A stretch of 16,368 nt of DNA from Cephalothrix simula (taxonomy: Eukaryota > Nemertea > Palaeonemertea > Archinemertea > Cephalotrichidae). Below are positions 7,990 through 16,368 of this stretch, one piece after another; the stretch's first letter is position 1; each line of letters begins with the position of its first letter. The position numbers were made by a program, and so were the translations under genes. The stretch is taken from contig JAXIUW010003342.1 of the NCBI GenBank assembly GCA_035591015.1, forward strand, positions 1 through 16,368, given 5' to 3'. The notes below the pieces were generated by a model, which had not been told where the DNA came from, made no database searches, and saw nothing but the letters and a program-made list of their open reading frames with translations.

Positions 7990-9315
7990 AATAGTTTGAC
8001 CCTTTTTAACAGTGCCAAAAAGAAAAAACTTTTGGAAATGGTTTTTTATGATCAATCATTTAAGTGCCTTTGGCGTTTGTACCCAAACTTTAAAAGCACC
8101 CCTTTCATCTCTTACGGATGCAGGGGACTTGATTTTGGCCTAATCAATTCAATTCAATTTTAAAATAGATTTCCGCGAAATGGAGGTCAATTCATTATTG
8201 CAAACGAGATTGCAAACTTAATCTTGTATTAAAATTATGATATAATATTTTAAATTGGAAAATATTTTTTGCCATTCGTCGTTCTACCCTGGAATATTCA
8301 TTTTGTGAAATGATTTGGCATTGGGCCAAATATTCTGCTACCAATTATAATAGAGAACCAAGTCTCATGCCATAATATGGAAGCTCCTCACCCTAAAAAT
8401 ACATCACAACTTTGAAAGGAATTTCATGTTTTTTAAATGAAATTGTTTTCTGTTTTCGAGAACCAAGTACTCGATTGAATGGAATATACTTTTAAAATTT
8501 CCTTCATATTATTTTAAAATAATAATTCGATAGTCTTAGTTTTTGAATCGTTGTTAAACTTAAAATAATATATTACTTGGATTTTTCGTTCCCTATATTA
8601 TGATACAGTTGCTCTGAACAAAAGTTTGAAATACGCCTTTAAATCATTCATCATACAATTACTTCAAAATATTTTTCCCATATCGTGAGAAAATGTTTGA
8701 ATTTTCCAGCTTGGTTATTTAGTACACCATCAACTGTTTTAATAACCTATTATCAACACGAAAAAAGAACAATTAATGCCTTTCTATAGGATTTGTATAG
8801 CCTCTGGATTTGATATTTCAAACCTTTATCTAATGATCCAATATTTGATAAGATGCACAATTAGACGGCGCAGTAGTATTTTTGATAAGCCTAATGATGT
8901 ATACTTTTCAAGGCTATGCATTTTGTAGTTCATTTGATATAGTGTGATGAAAAGCCCATCGTCGCTTCCTAGAGGACATTTGATCCAGAATCCCCAAAAA
9001 TGATTCACAAAATCAAGTATATGTTGGCTTTCCATAATATCGAAGACCATCGAAAGTGCCAAAAACTACTTTCAAAGCCTCAACCTCAATGCCAATAAAC
9101 GGCCATAGCTTTCCTCAAATCCTCCTTACACTTTTCGTCTCATAGGTTTTAAATTTTAGAAACCTGAAGTCATTTGTGTCAAGCAGCCACCATTTTGCAT
9201 TTCCTATAGATTGCTTAAAGATTTACTCGTGACAGCTTTTGGCTCATAGAGTAAATATTCTCTCTCAAATCCATTGAGAATTCTTAGTACATTTTGATCT
9301 TTTTTTTATTTGCAG

Positions 9316-10219
9316 GAGCTACGTGCGTTGATGAGTTCAACGGATTTCGATGCGTCTGCCCGCCTGGATATAAAGGAGAACTTTGCGTCATAAATGAGGA
9401 TGATTGCAATCCTGATCCGTGCAAAAACGGTGCAGTTTGTGAGGACTTCGTCAATGACTTCAAATGTCATTGCCCTGAAAATTATTTTGGCAAAAAGTGT
9501 GACCACACTTCGGACCACTGCGCATCTAATCCATGCGTTAATAATGCCACTTGTGATAGTACTCCTGCAGGATATTTGTGCACATGTTTAACGGGATTTG
9601 AAGGCAAACATTGTGAGACTTACGTTGGAAAACCCGGAAGTATTTTACAAAATCACAGAGTCGGAGAAATCTCCGAAATATTGTCGTCTACGAATGACGA
9701 ATTCTCGACGAACGATCTTATTCTCATCATTTGTTTAGGGGTTGGAATCCCAATTGTACTTATTTTAATAGGCATTGTTATATTTTGCCTAACGAGGCGA
9801 AGGCGAGTGCCCGATATGAGCGACGAGGACGCTAAGCGTGAAAATGAGGCCAATTTAGCAAAATCAATGAACAATAAATATTTGGATTGTGATGTGATGA
9901 TTAAAAATCCACATAGTAATCATCCTTGCTCCAAAAATATTAATGAACTACATGATAATTATAAACAAATAAATCTTAAAAGCAATGCGCTGGAGTACTT
10001 AACAGAAAAGCCAGTTTATGAAAAGCATTTAATAAAAAATGACTTGCAGACTATTGACGAACAAGTGCAAAAGCAAGAAAAAAGATTTTTAAACTGTAGT
10101 GAAATAGACAGCGGTGGATTTTCAAATGTTATTTGCAAATACGAACCAGTAGACTGTGCAGGACACAGGGGCAATAGCAATAGAAACATTGACTTGGATT
10201 CATTGTCAAATGAGGACAG
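9316..10219 (+). CDS. Dl: Delta exon: end of EGF6, EGF7, EGF8, transmembrane segment and cytoplasmic tail
   Basis: After a split glycine codon this exon finishes EGF6 (GYKGELC), encodes EGF7 (DDCNPDPCKNGAVC to YFGKKC) and EGF8 (DHCASNPCVNNATC to GFEGKHC), then a stalk of about 33 residues. A 25-residue hydrophobic span follows at 9717-9791 (LILIICLGVGIPIVLILIG and onward), with RRRR just after it as the stop-transfer. The tail reaches at least 143 residues. It contains NEAN (9843-9854), matching the N-x-x-N docking motif for the Neuralized ubiquitin ligase, and many lysines that could be ubiquitinated for the endocytosis that drives Notch activation. EGF6 and EGF7 keep C-x-[DN]-x4-[FY]-x-C. 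EGF7 lacks the O-fucose threonine (CKNGAVC). EGF8 has both O-fucose and O-glucose consensus. The frame meets TGA at 10221-10223, but CAG|GTGAGG at 10219/10220 is a good donor. I prefer splicing to a further exon, so the tail end is uncertain. Confidence 0.93.
9717..9791 (+). other. Dl: Transmembrane segment of Delta
   Basis: Twenty-five consecutive residues are hydrophobic or small, with no charge. An acidic/polar stalk (ending ..FSTND) precedes them and RRRR follows. This gives the type I topology, with the EGF repeats outside and the tail in the cytoplasm. It is the expected substrate region for intramembrane cleavage after ectodomain shedding, as known for Delta. Confidence 0.93.
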
Positions 10220-10225
10220 GTGAGG
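10220..10225 (+). other. Candidate 5' splice site overlapping an in-frame TGA
   Basis: GGACAG|GTGAGG fits the donor consensus MAG|GTRAGT at all but the final base. The same bases supply a TGA stop at 10221-10223 one residue after ...SNEDR. If spliced, the arginine codon is split with phase 2 and the next exon must contribute one base first. If unspliced, the protein ends at ...SNEDR. The neighbouring 3' sequence has an AATAAA at 10853-10858 that could serve an unspliced transcript, but that hexamer is common in AT-rich DNA. Confidence 0.55.
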
Positions 10226-12280
10226 ATGCTTTATTACTGGATGTTTTTACTTGAATTTTTTACATCAATGTCTTTTAAAGTTCAACTGTCTTATAATTTT
10301 GAAATTTTCACTTAGAATTAATGTGGAGTTTAATTTTAGTACACATTTTAATCTTTAAGAAGTTCACAATAATCGTCCTCGTACACCGTGAATTTTTTAT
10401 GCACATAAAATTATTGCCTGGTGATCAAACAAAAAACCCAAAACAGTTGATCTTTAATGTTTGAAGTGTTACTGTCGAAACCTTTCTTAATGTTTTGACA
10501 TATTTTAGAAACTTTAAATTGTAATGTTTTATTGGACAGGTCCCTTATTTCATGATGAATCGAGGTATGAAAAATAGTGTATTCGTTCGCATTTCTAAAT
10601 ATAAGATTACGTCAAATGCTTGCCTCTCAGAACTCAAAACACAATTCAATGATTTTTCCTCGCGAAAATCTAATCATTGAAAATCAATAATTCTTTGATC
10701 AAGGGCGTTCTAAAAAATTCTCCTTTATTCTGCTTCAATTTTCTAACTGTGCTTATCCTTTAATTGCTTTCCTTGATTTACTGGTATAGAAAAAAATTAA
10801 AAGGCTAACAACTCTGCTTAAACAGAAAGGAAATGTATGTTCCCGGGTATGTAATAAATCTATCCAAGTCGCCATCTTTGATCAGCCATTGAAATTCGAA
10901 TCGCAGCATGATCAAGAAATATTTCTTACATTTCCATCTTCTTCGTCTCTTTTTTTATTCAAAAGTTTTGTCTGAGCATGACACCATCGTACGTACTCAT
11001 TACATTAATGAACTCATGGGGTCACAGCATTAGTTCAATCATCTTAGTGATACTTCTGGGTGAACTTATGTCAAGATGATATCATGTCAACTTGAAAAAG
11101 ACTCATGAAGTATTTGCAAACTACTCATAAATTAAGTAAATAACGATGCACTCATTTTTTCTATGAAAACCTTAAAGTCACGTGTTATTTTAGAGCCAAT
11201 AAGATGGTGGCATATTTTTTGTTATTGGCATTTCTATCATTAGTTTCGATATCAATGATTTTTAATCTGTAACAAAAGATGCTGATGGCCTTCTTGAAAT
11301 ATCATCAGATGAATTAGCAGGTGCTGGGCACTAATCTGAGAATGCTGATAGCTTATTAATGCACCAAGTGATACTTTGTTATCAAATATACCTTCAAAAA
11401 GATCTGGTCAATAAGTGCAATAGAAATCTTCGTTTTCTCAATCTTCGTGTTTTTTTAGAAAATTGGAAATTTTTCATAATCATACAATTCCATAAGTTTT
11501 GCTTGGAATGTGCAATATTTTTAGATAATACTACTTTTCTTGTTTACTACTGATAGAAAGAATAGAACTCATGTCCAGATATAAGTAAACAGATGTTTTT
11601 CTCACAATATATTTTTACCTTAAAGTTTTCAAAAAAGCTCTTGAAGAATTAATTTCATAGTTTTTTAACCAGGCTTTTTAGAAAGGTTTGAAGTGTGTAC
11701 CCCAGAGAGGTCACACCATCAGTGTCTGCCATCTCCAGATGTTGAAGGTAGGTTTCAGACCTCTTGTAGGTGTTTAGTACTTGTCATTAATGTTCCAAGG
11801 TTTTTATCTTTTGTATTTTCATGGATTTATCTTTTAATATATTTGTTCACTTACTGTTCAATGATTTGACATATGTTGCAAATCATATGCTAAAACCAGA
11901 GGGCTTCAGGGATCCTTTAGGTTTAATAGGGGGCTATAATGTCACATATTGTCATATAGATTAGAAGTCAAGAGTTGTTACAAGGGTTCTTGATAAAATT
12001 TTATTGTACTCCCCATATGATATTCTATAACGAGCCATACGAAATATTTATATTATTTTTGTGTTTTTTCAATCTTTTATGTGTTTTTTCTAGTTTTTTA
12101 ATGTCCCGTAAAGCGCAAAATTTAACTTTTGACCGCTTTTGATTTTTTTGTAGTAATTTTCCTTTGGACATCTGCTTAAGGATCCAATTTAGTTTTACAT
12201 CTTCCACTCTTCATTTTTCTACTAGGATGTTATTTCTTCAAATTTCTTTGGTCCTTTAGAGTCCAAATACATTGTAATGG
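10224..12280. other. Non-coding: 3' untranslated region or intron, no gene seen
   Basis: This stretch is AT-rich, with many stops in all frames. No exon with the conserved Delta C-terminal end was recognised. One exon-like stretch at 11673-11747 is discussed among the rejected items because its phase does not fit. Two copies of GTGTTTTTTC at 12061-12070 and 12081-12090 form a small local repeat. The 64- and 60-residue open frames here are low in complexity and show no domain. Confidence 0.6.
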
Positions 12281-12420
12281 TAATACACAAATGGATGAAA
12301 AAGTCGGTTGAGGCATGGCCTCATGTTAGCTACCCCCCCCCCAGGGGTTTCTCATATTAGGGGTATAGGAAAACCCATAACCACTGAATGGAGTGAAATA
12401 ATAGTAGTTGCATTTTCCTA

Positions 12421-12444
12421 CCACCACCAGCTGGAGGGTGGTGG
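12421..12444. repeat. Small hairpin inside the foldback element
   Basis: CCACCACC (12421-12428) pairs exactly with GGTGGTGG (12437-12444) across an 8-base loop, making a local stem within the left arm of the larger element. Confidence 0.7.
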
Positions 12445-12510
12445 TTAAAAAAAACCATTCTCACTAGATGGCGTTAGGGACATGGAGCCACCGCCATTTT
12501 ACTGCATTTT

Positions 12511-12558
12511 GCATGCCCTTTCCAGGGACAGGGATGTATGGCTTATGGGGGTTCCTAT
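12511..12558. repeat. Internal direct repeat of the foldback element, copy 1
   Basis: The unit GCATGCCCTTTCCAGG...TTATGGGGGTTCCTAT recurs at 12646-12687 with substitutions and a 6-base length difference. A third, inverted and more diverged copy is recognisable around 12361-12400 (GTATAGGAAAACCCATAA). The element therefore has an internal duplicated module as well as its inverted arms. Confidence 0.7.
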
Positions 12559-12645
12559 TTTCATGTTTGTCACCAATAAAAAAATCAATAATTCGACCAT
12601 TTCTATCGGATATTTTTTAATCACCACCCTCCACCAGGCCATTTC

Positions 12646-12687
12646 GCATACCCTTTCAAGTGATATATATATTATGGGGGTTCCTAT
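12646..12687. repeat. Internal direct repeat of the foldback element, copy 2
   Basis: Second direct copy of the 12511-12558 module, also forming part of the right inverted arm. The run GATATATATATTAT replaces the GATGTATGGCTTAT of copy 1. Confidence 0.7.
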
Positions 12688-12861
12688 ACATCTAAGAAGA
12701 GAAACCCTTGGGGGGTAGCTAACATCAGGCCGTGCCTCAACCGATTTTTCCATCCATGTGTGTATTATTGGTATTCTCAGTAGTTCATGACTATCATGAC
12801 CGTTTGTTTTCACTTGGTTAAATTGGTAATACTATACTGATTATTACTCTGTACTCTGTGA

Positions 12862-13112
12862 CAGGGTGGCCACTCACCTGGAATTCCTGGAAATCAGGGA
12901 AAAGTCAGGGAATTTCATAGAAAATGACAAAGTCATGGAATTTTTTTGTTCCAGGGTTTAAACAATAAAAGTTTGTCACTTTTGCATTTTTAAATTATGC
13001 CGCTAATGAATTTTTTGCTGATGTGTTAAAGGTTAGGGAATTCCTTGCGAAGAGCCCTGGAAATAAGGGCAAAATCAGGGAAAATGGAAATCATGGAACA
13101 TTTACCACTCTG
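12862..13112. mobile_element. Short non-autonomous DNA element with CAGGG/CAGAG ends
   Basis: The segment starts CAGGGTGGCCACTC and ends CCACTCTG, whose complement is CAGAGTGG, so the termini are short imperfect inverted repeats. It is filled with variants of CCTGGAAAT-CAGGGAAAA-TCAGGGAATTT near both ends, in the same and inverted senses. TGTGA stands immediately outside both ends (12857-12861 and 13113-13117) and may be a target duplication. The wording CAGGG-TGGCCA with repeated CAGGGAA/CTGGAA motifs recalls a widespread class of degenerate invertebrate DNA repeats, often filed as hAT-like. The hAT target duplication would be 8 bases, not 5, so the family is uncertain. No coding capacity. 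Confidence 0.75.
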
Positions 13113-13117
13113 TGTGA

Positions 13118-14024
13118 TTATTTTTTATACTTTTAATACAAAACTTATAATATTAACTTTATGATTTATAATAAATTTTCAAAGGTTTAAAAAGATGCAG
13201 CTGCATTGCTGCAGTCAACAAATGTTGGGTACCTAGGAGGCCATTCTGCATTACTTCATAATTCATATAATTACGGTATCGAATCAAAACTTCAGAATAT
13301 TAACAATTTAAAGGCAATTAAAATTAAAGGTGACCTGCACTCTAAGAGATTTAAATTGCTGTTTTATTATGTGGTGGCATGTTCTAGTCGTCAATCCGCT
13401 GCTCCGGCGAACCGTCTCTATATTTTTGCCAGATCCAAATAAGCCTTATTGATTTGAATAATACCTTGATGAAAAGTGCAATCTACCTCGTCGAAATGAA
13501 TCAATGTCGAGCTAGTAAAAGAAAAATGTTTCCTTGAGCAATTTTCTCTCAGGATATTACGATTGATTAGCAGTATTCCATGCATGTGACTCAAATAAAG
13601 GACATTACGGAGAAGATTTAGTTGATGTTTAAGATATAAGCAGTATCAGCAACTTTCTTTCAAAACATAATTAAGGTTTCTTTGCTTTTTGGAAAGTTTG
13701 ACTAAACAGATGTTTATCATTAGTAATAATTTCATATTCCATTTTTAAAACCCATGTTACATAAATCAACTGCCAAAGATTTCTTAGGATCTTTACGATG
13801 ATTCGATACTGGCGGTGGCCATATTTGGTACTTTACACTTAAATAATCCCGAGAACGGTTATTGATTTAAAAACCATTTCGTTCCAGCTTTTGAAAAATG
13901 CACTACAAGAAGTGACGTCATAAATCTGATAAAAATATAAGCGATCAAATTGTATTAAAAAGGTATATAGATCTTGATGTCTGCTTATAATAGCACTCTA
14001 TAAACTGAAAGATTACTGGCAGCA
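13118..14024. other. Non-coding, no feature recognised
   Basis: AT-rich sequence between two repeat-rich zones. The 78-residue plus-strand frame at 13206-13442 shows no domain, and the exon signals around it are weak. GTGACGTCAT at 13911-13920 resembles a CRE/ATF site, but a single such site far from any known promoter is not evidence of function. Confidence 0.5.
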
Positions 14025-14044
14025 GTTAACCCGTTAACCCGTTA
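14025..14044. repeat. Tandem GTTAACCC (2.5 copies)
   Basis: GTTAACCC is repeated twice and followed by GTTA, then GCAGTG. TTAACCCGTTAGCAGTG is the sort of terminus seen on piggyBac-like elements, but no matching opposite end was found in the window, so only the tandem repeat is called. Confidence 0.5.
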
Positions 14045-14340
14045 GCAGTGTAGGAATATCCAGGAACTGTATCTTTTTGCTGAGCATGCACTTTTGCTTG
14101 ATTTCTACTTTTGGTGGTAGTGAAATGCCAAAATTTTGGGTATATGGAATTGTAATCGGCCCAAAATGTGCAGCACATTTTGTAAGACAAGCTTTAACTG
14201 TGTGCACGATGTAAATGTTGCATGTTATGTGTAGTTTTGACGTTGTGGTGGATATTCTGTGTAGTTAAACAAATTATACTCTGTATTGGAATAATACAGT
14301 ACGGTACAGTTTCAAGGTGTTGCGGATAACATATCACAGC

Positions 14341-14580
14341 AGCTAGAGGAATGCTCTTTGCTTTGGAAGACATGTTTCAATGTTCAATTTGATAAAAAAT
14401 AAACAGTTTAGTTTAGAATCTGGCTACAGATCTTTAAACGTTAACTGTACTTTGATAAAGCAGTAAGGTTGCAAGTTGTGCCAAAGCAGGTAACAGTTAG
14501 AGGAGTGGTCACTGCTTTGCAAGACATGGTTCAATGTTCAATTTAGGTAATGTAAAGGAGAAACCGTTTAGTTCAGAATA
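14341..14580. repeat. Diverged tandem duplication, unit about 155 bases
   Basis: Copy 1 (about 14341-14419) and copy 2 (about 14495-14579) share AG-TAGAGGA, TGCTTTG-AAGACATG-TTCAATGTTCAATTT and CGTTTAGTT-AGAAT-like blocks in the same order. Weaker similarity reaches upstream of each copy (a GTTGC... stretch), consistent with a unit near 155 bases. Divergence is substantial, so the duplication is not recent. No coding signal. Confidence 0.7.
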
Positions 14581-14589
14581 CTTTAGATG

Positions 14590-14632
14590 TCTCTAGCTAT
14601 GAATCTGAAATTCTCTAGCTATGAAACTGAAG
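14590..14632. repeat. 22-base tandem duplication
   Basis: TCTCTAGCTATGAATCTGAA is followed directly by a near-identical TCTCTAGCTATGAAACTGAA, period 22. It lies just after the larger tandem duplication. Confidence 0.8.
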
Positions 14633-16229
14633 TCTTCACCAATATCGACGTCACCGGAACTTTAGAAAGTACCTGTCAGAAAGAATGAATCTTTCATAAT
14701 CAGCTAATGATTGAGCATGAATGACTCTTTTGAAACTGCTGATAAATTATTACAGAATGGCTCTTCGTTTATCAATAGTTCTTCAATAAATTATCATTAG
14801 AGCTCATCATTGAAAGAAAACAATATAAGCATTTTGCACCAAGTGATGTATCTAACGATTAGCGTCCACTTCTTTTAATTCAGTTGTCATCTCTGTCAAT
14901 TTTTTGTCTATTCAATTGTTGGTAGCCAAAACAGTTTCCAGGTAAAAGTTCAATATACCTGATATCTAAATACCAAGTTTCATTTGAAACCAAGAAATTC
15001 ATTTGATCTGATTTCTGCTTTTTTCACCCATTGTGAGGTATAAATTCTCATTTTGTCATCACGAACGCCGCGCCTTATCAACAACTGTAAAGTCAAAAGT
15101 GCCTTTGGATGATGGGTGGTGTTCTCCGCCCTCTCAGCTCATCTTTATCCTTCTCAAGTTACAGTTATCAATTATCATCTTTACCATTACAATGTGCGAC
15201 AAACAACATGCGGTAAACCTCAACCTGTCGTGGTACGACCGCAATTATCTTATGGTCACCATTCAAGATTGACAATCAAGAGAATTCAATTTACCCCTCG
15301 GCATTGACCTCGAAATAATCTGGTGTATTTTGGCCAAAATCTGTGAAATTTCCTTGAAAATAACAAATCTCCCGGACTAAAAGATGGTGCCCCTTGGCAA
15401 AGGTTAAGGTTTTAGGAAGTACATGGCATTGTTCAAGTAAATCAATGCATGTAAAAAAGACAGGGGTGTTTGACCCCAAATTCCGGTAGATTCAATTGTT
15501 CCTTTTGAAACCAACTTAAGCATCCGTCTGTTTAAAGAGATACCCGAGTGGGGGAGGGTTTGAGTTATTGAGTGTTTTCAAACCTCCAAAAACAGTTGGT
15601 GTCTGTCTTCCATCAAGGACATATTAGTTTTTCGCGTTATCATTATAATTTAGCTTGGCATTAATACAATTGTGGCATTCAAGCATGCAGAATTATAATT
15701 TAAGATTTTTAAGAGCAGGACATAATTTAAGAAAAAAAATAATTAATTGTCATTATTGTCATTTGTCGAAATAATGAAACTCTTTGAATGCATGTAGAGT
15801 GTCTGCATCGCTGAACTTTGAAGATGATTTATATAGTATTTTTTTAAATGTATTTAACCCAGGCAAAAAACTAAAATTTGGAGACAACAGTTAATCATTA
15901 CATTGATTAAGACTAGACTGGTTCCCATATCCCGAAATAGTGGGCGCCATGTTGGATTTTTAATTAGGTAAAACTAGGAGAATATTAGTCTGATCTCACA
16001 TTAATACGTTGAAATTATATCTCCAAAAAGGCAAGGGAAATAACACTATAGCAAGGGATACGCAATAAGCAATGGAAAACAAATATTCCAAAAAAAAATT
16101 TTTAAGCTGAGAAATAAGGAATTAGCGAATTCAAATAATTTTATAGTCTACTGAAGGCGATTCATGTTTTTCTCACAATACCCCCCTTTCGATCGAACGT
16201 CCCCCTTTTGAATCGTTTATATGTTAGAG
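14633..16229. other. Non-coding, no gene recognised
   Basis: The open frames of 62 to 79 residues at 15033-15479 overlap one another on both strands without domain similarity, and none is flanked by convincing splice sites with consistent phase. The region is AT-rich, with homopolymer runs such as the A-rich stretch near 15731. Confidence 0.5.
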
Positions 16230-16361
16230 TTAAAGCACAACTGGTAGTTCACTCTGGGAAATACAGAAACTAGTTTCGCCCTGACGGGCTCGACTAATTA
16301 TTAATCGCGTTTTGAAACGAGTTTCTGTGTTTCCCAGAGTGAACTACTAGTTGTGACTTAA
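16230..16361. mobile_element. TTAA-flanked hairpin element (piggyBac-type MITE candidate)
   Basis: The left arm (16230-16277) and right arm (about 16313-16361) are reverse complements over about 48 bases with roughly five mismatches, centred on GTAGTTCACTCTGGGAAA and its complement. About 35 bases lie between them, including GCCCTGACGGGC, itself a short palindrome-like stem. TTAA stands at both outer ends (16230-16233 and 16358-16361), as expected for piggyBac-style TTAA insertion. No coding capacity. The window ends seven bases after the right TTAA, so the flank is barely visible. Confidence 0.8.
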
Positions 16362-16368
16362 CTGGCTT

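Larger units (their letters stand above)
6995..9315 (+). other. Intron inside EGF6 (2321 bases, phase 1)
   Basis: The donor is AATG|GTAAGT at 6995, and the acceptor ends with TTTATTTGCAG at 9315. The junction gives CKNGATCVDEF, an uninterrupted EGF6. The intron is AT-rich and contains a pair of diverged direct repeats near 7.8-8.0 kb. A 78-residue open frame on the minus strand at 8826-9062 has no recognisable motif, and I give it no gene status. Confidence 0.88.
12281..12770. mobile_element. Foldback / MITE-like element with long imperfect terminal inverted repeats
   Basis: The left arm from 12281 (TAATACACAAATGGATG, then TCGGTTGAGGCA, TGTTAGCTACCCCCC, GGGTTTCTC, GTATAGGAA) matches the reverse complement of the right arm ending near 12770 in the same order over about 100 bases. 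Weaker pairing continues inward: GCTGGAGGGTGGTGGTTAAAAAA around 12430-12453 pairs with TTTTTTAATCACCACCCTCCACCAGG near 12614-12639. Both outer ends sit at TA, compatible with TA target duplication by a Tc1/mariner-type transposase, but this is not proven. No transposase is encoded. The 104-residue minus-strand frame (12499-12813) and 78-residue plus-strand frame (12482-12718) are by-products of the repeat structure. The element is about 490 bases. Confidence 0.85.

Noticed and set aside
8826-9062. Minus-strand 78-residue frame considered as a transposase or reverse transcriptase fragment
   Set aside because: No catalytic motif or neighbouring fragment in the same sense was seen, and the length is within chance expectation for about 2.3 kb of intron.
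11673-11747. Exon-like stretch after the Delta tail: a CAG acceptor, an open frame and a GTAGGT donor
   Set aside because: The open frame needs one leftover base from the previous exon, whereas the 10219 donor leaves two, so joining shifts into stops. A nearer AG at 11692-11694 would fix the phase but has a poor tract and competing upstream AGs. The peptide resembles no Delta tail I know.
13206-13442. Plus-strand 78-residue frame, considered as a later Delta tail exon
   Set aside because: No similarity to Delta tails, no donor at the right phase, and no conserved C-terminal end.
13911-13920. GTGACGTCAT, a CRE/ATF-like site. GACGTC also occurs at several other places in the window.
   Set aside because: A single palindromic 8-10 base motif without promoter context is not evidence of regulation.
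15033-15479. Overlapping open frames on both strands
   Set aside because: Competing frames of similar length on both strands without motif or splice signals point to chance.

Overview
This is animal nuclear DNA: AT-rich, with no compact operon-like layout, and with one spliced gene on the + strand whose short exons are separated by introns of about 100 bases to 3.3 kb. The gene is a Notch ligand of the Delta family. The order DSL domain, eight EGF repeats, one membrane span and a cytoplasmic tail can be read continuously across six exons, and every exon junction keeps the reading frame. A juxtamembrane N-x-x-N motif in the tail resembles the Neuralized docking site of insect Delta. Together with the type of degenerate DNA transposons nearby, this suggests an invertebrate, most likely an arthropod. 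That assignment is inference, and I cannot name the species.

Layout. Bases 1-2156 are non-coding: upstream intron or flank, with diverged repeats. The exons visible are 2157-2420 (end of the N-terminal region plus the DSL domain), 5730-5790 and 5892-6022 (EGF1 and EGF2), 6486-6667 (EGF3 and the start of EGF4), 6781-6994 (rest of EGF4, EGF5, start of EGF6) and 9316 to about 10219 (rest of EGF6, EGF7, EGF8, stalk, transmembrane segment and most of the cytoplasmic tail). Together they encode about 585 residues. The signal peptide and N-terminal MNLL/C2-like domain were not found and should lie upstream of the window. At the 3' end the frame reaches TGA at 10221-10223, but a good splice donor (CAG|GTGAGG) overlaps that stop. 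The true C-terminus may therefore be encoded further downstream, beyond what I could recognise.

Bases 10220-16368 hold no gene I can support. They contain several non-autonomous transposon-like structures: a large foldback element (12281-12770), a short element bounded by CAGGG/CAGAG ends and a repeated TGTGA (12862-13112), a TTAA-flanked hairpin element at the very end (16230-16361), and a diverged tandem duplication (about 14341-14580). Smaller inverted and direct repeats lie inside the introns.

I found no RNA genes, CRISPR arrays, bacterial features or intact transposase. No undescribed multigene system is visible. The most useful points are the complete middle-to-end structure of the Delta gene, its ambiguous 3' end, its predicted glycosylation and ubiquitin-ligase docking sites, and the cluster of TTAA/TA-associated hairpin elements.
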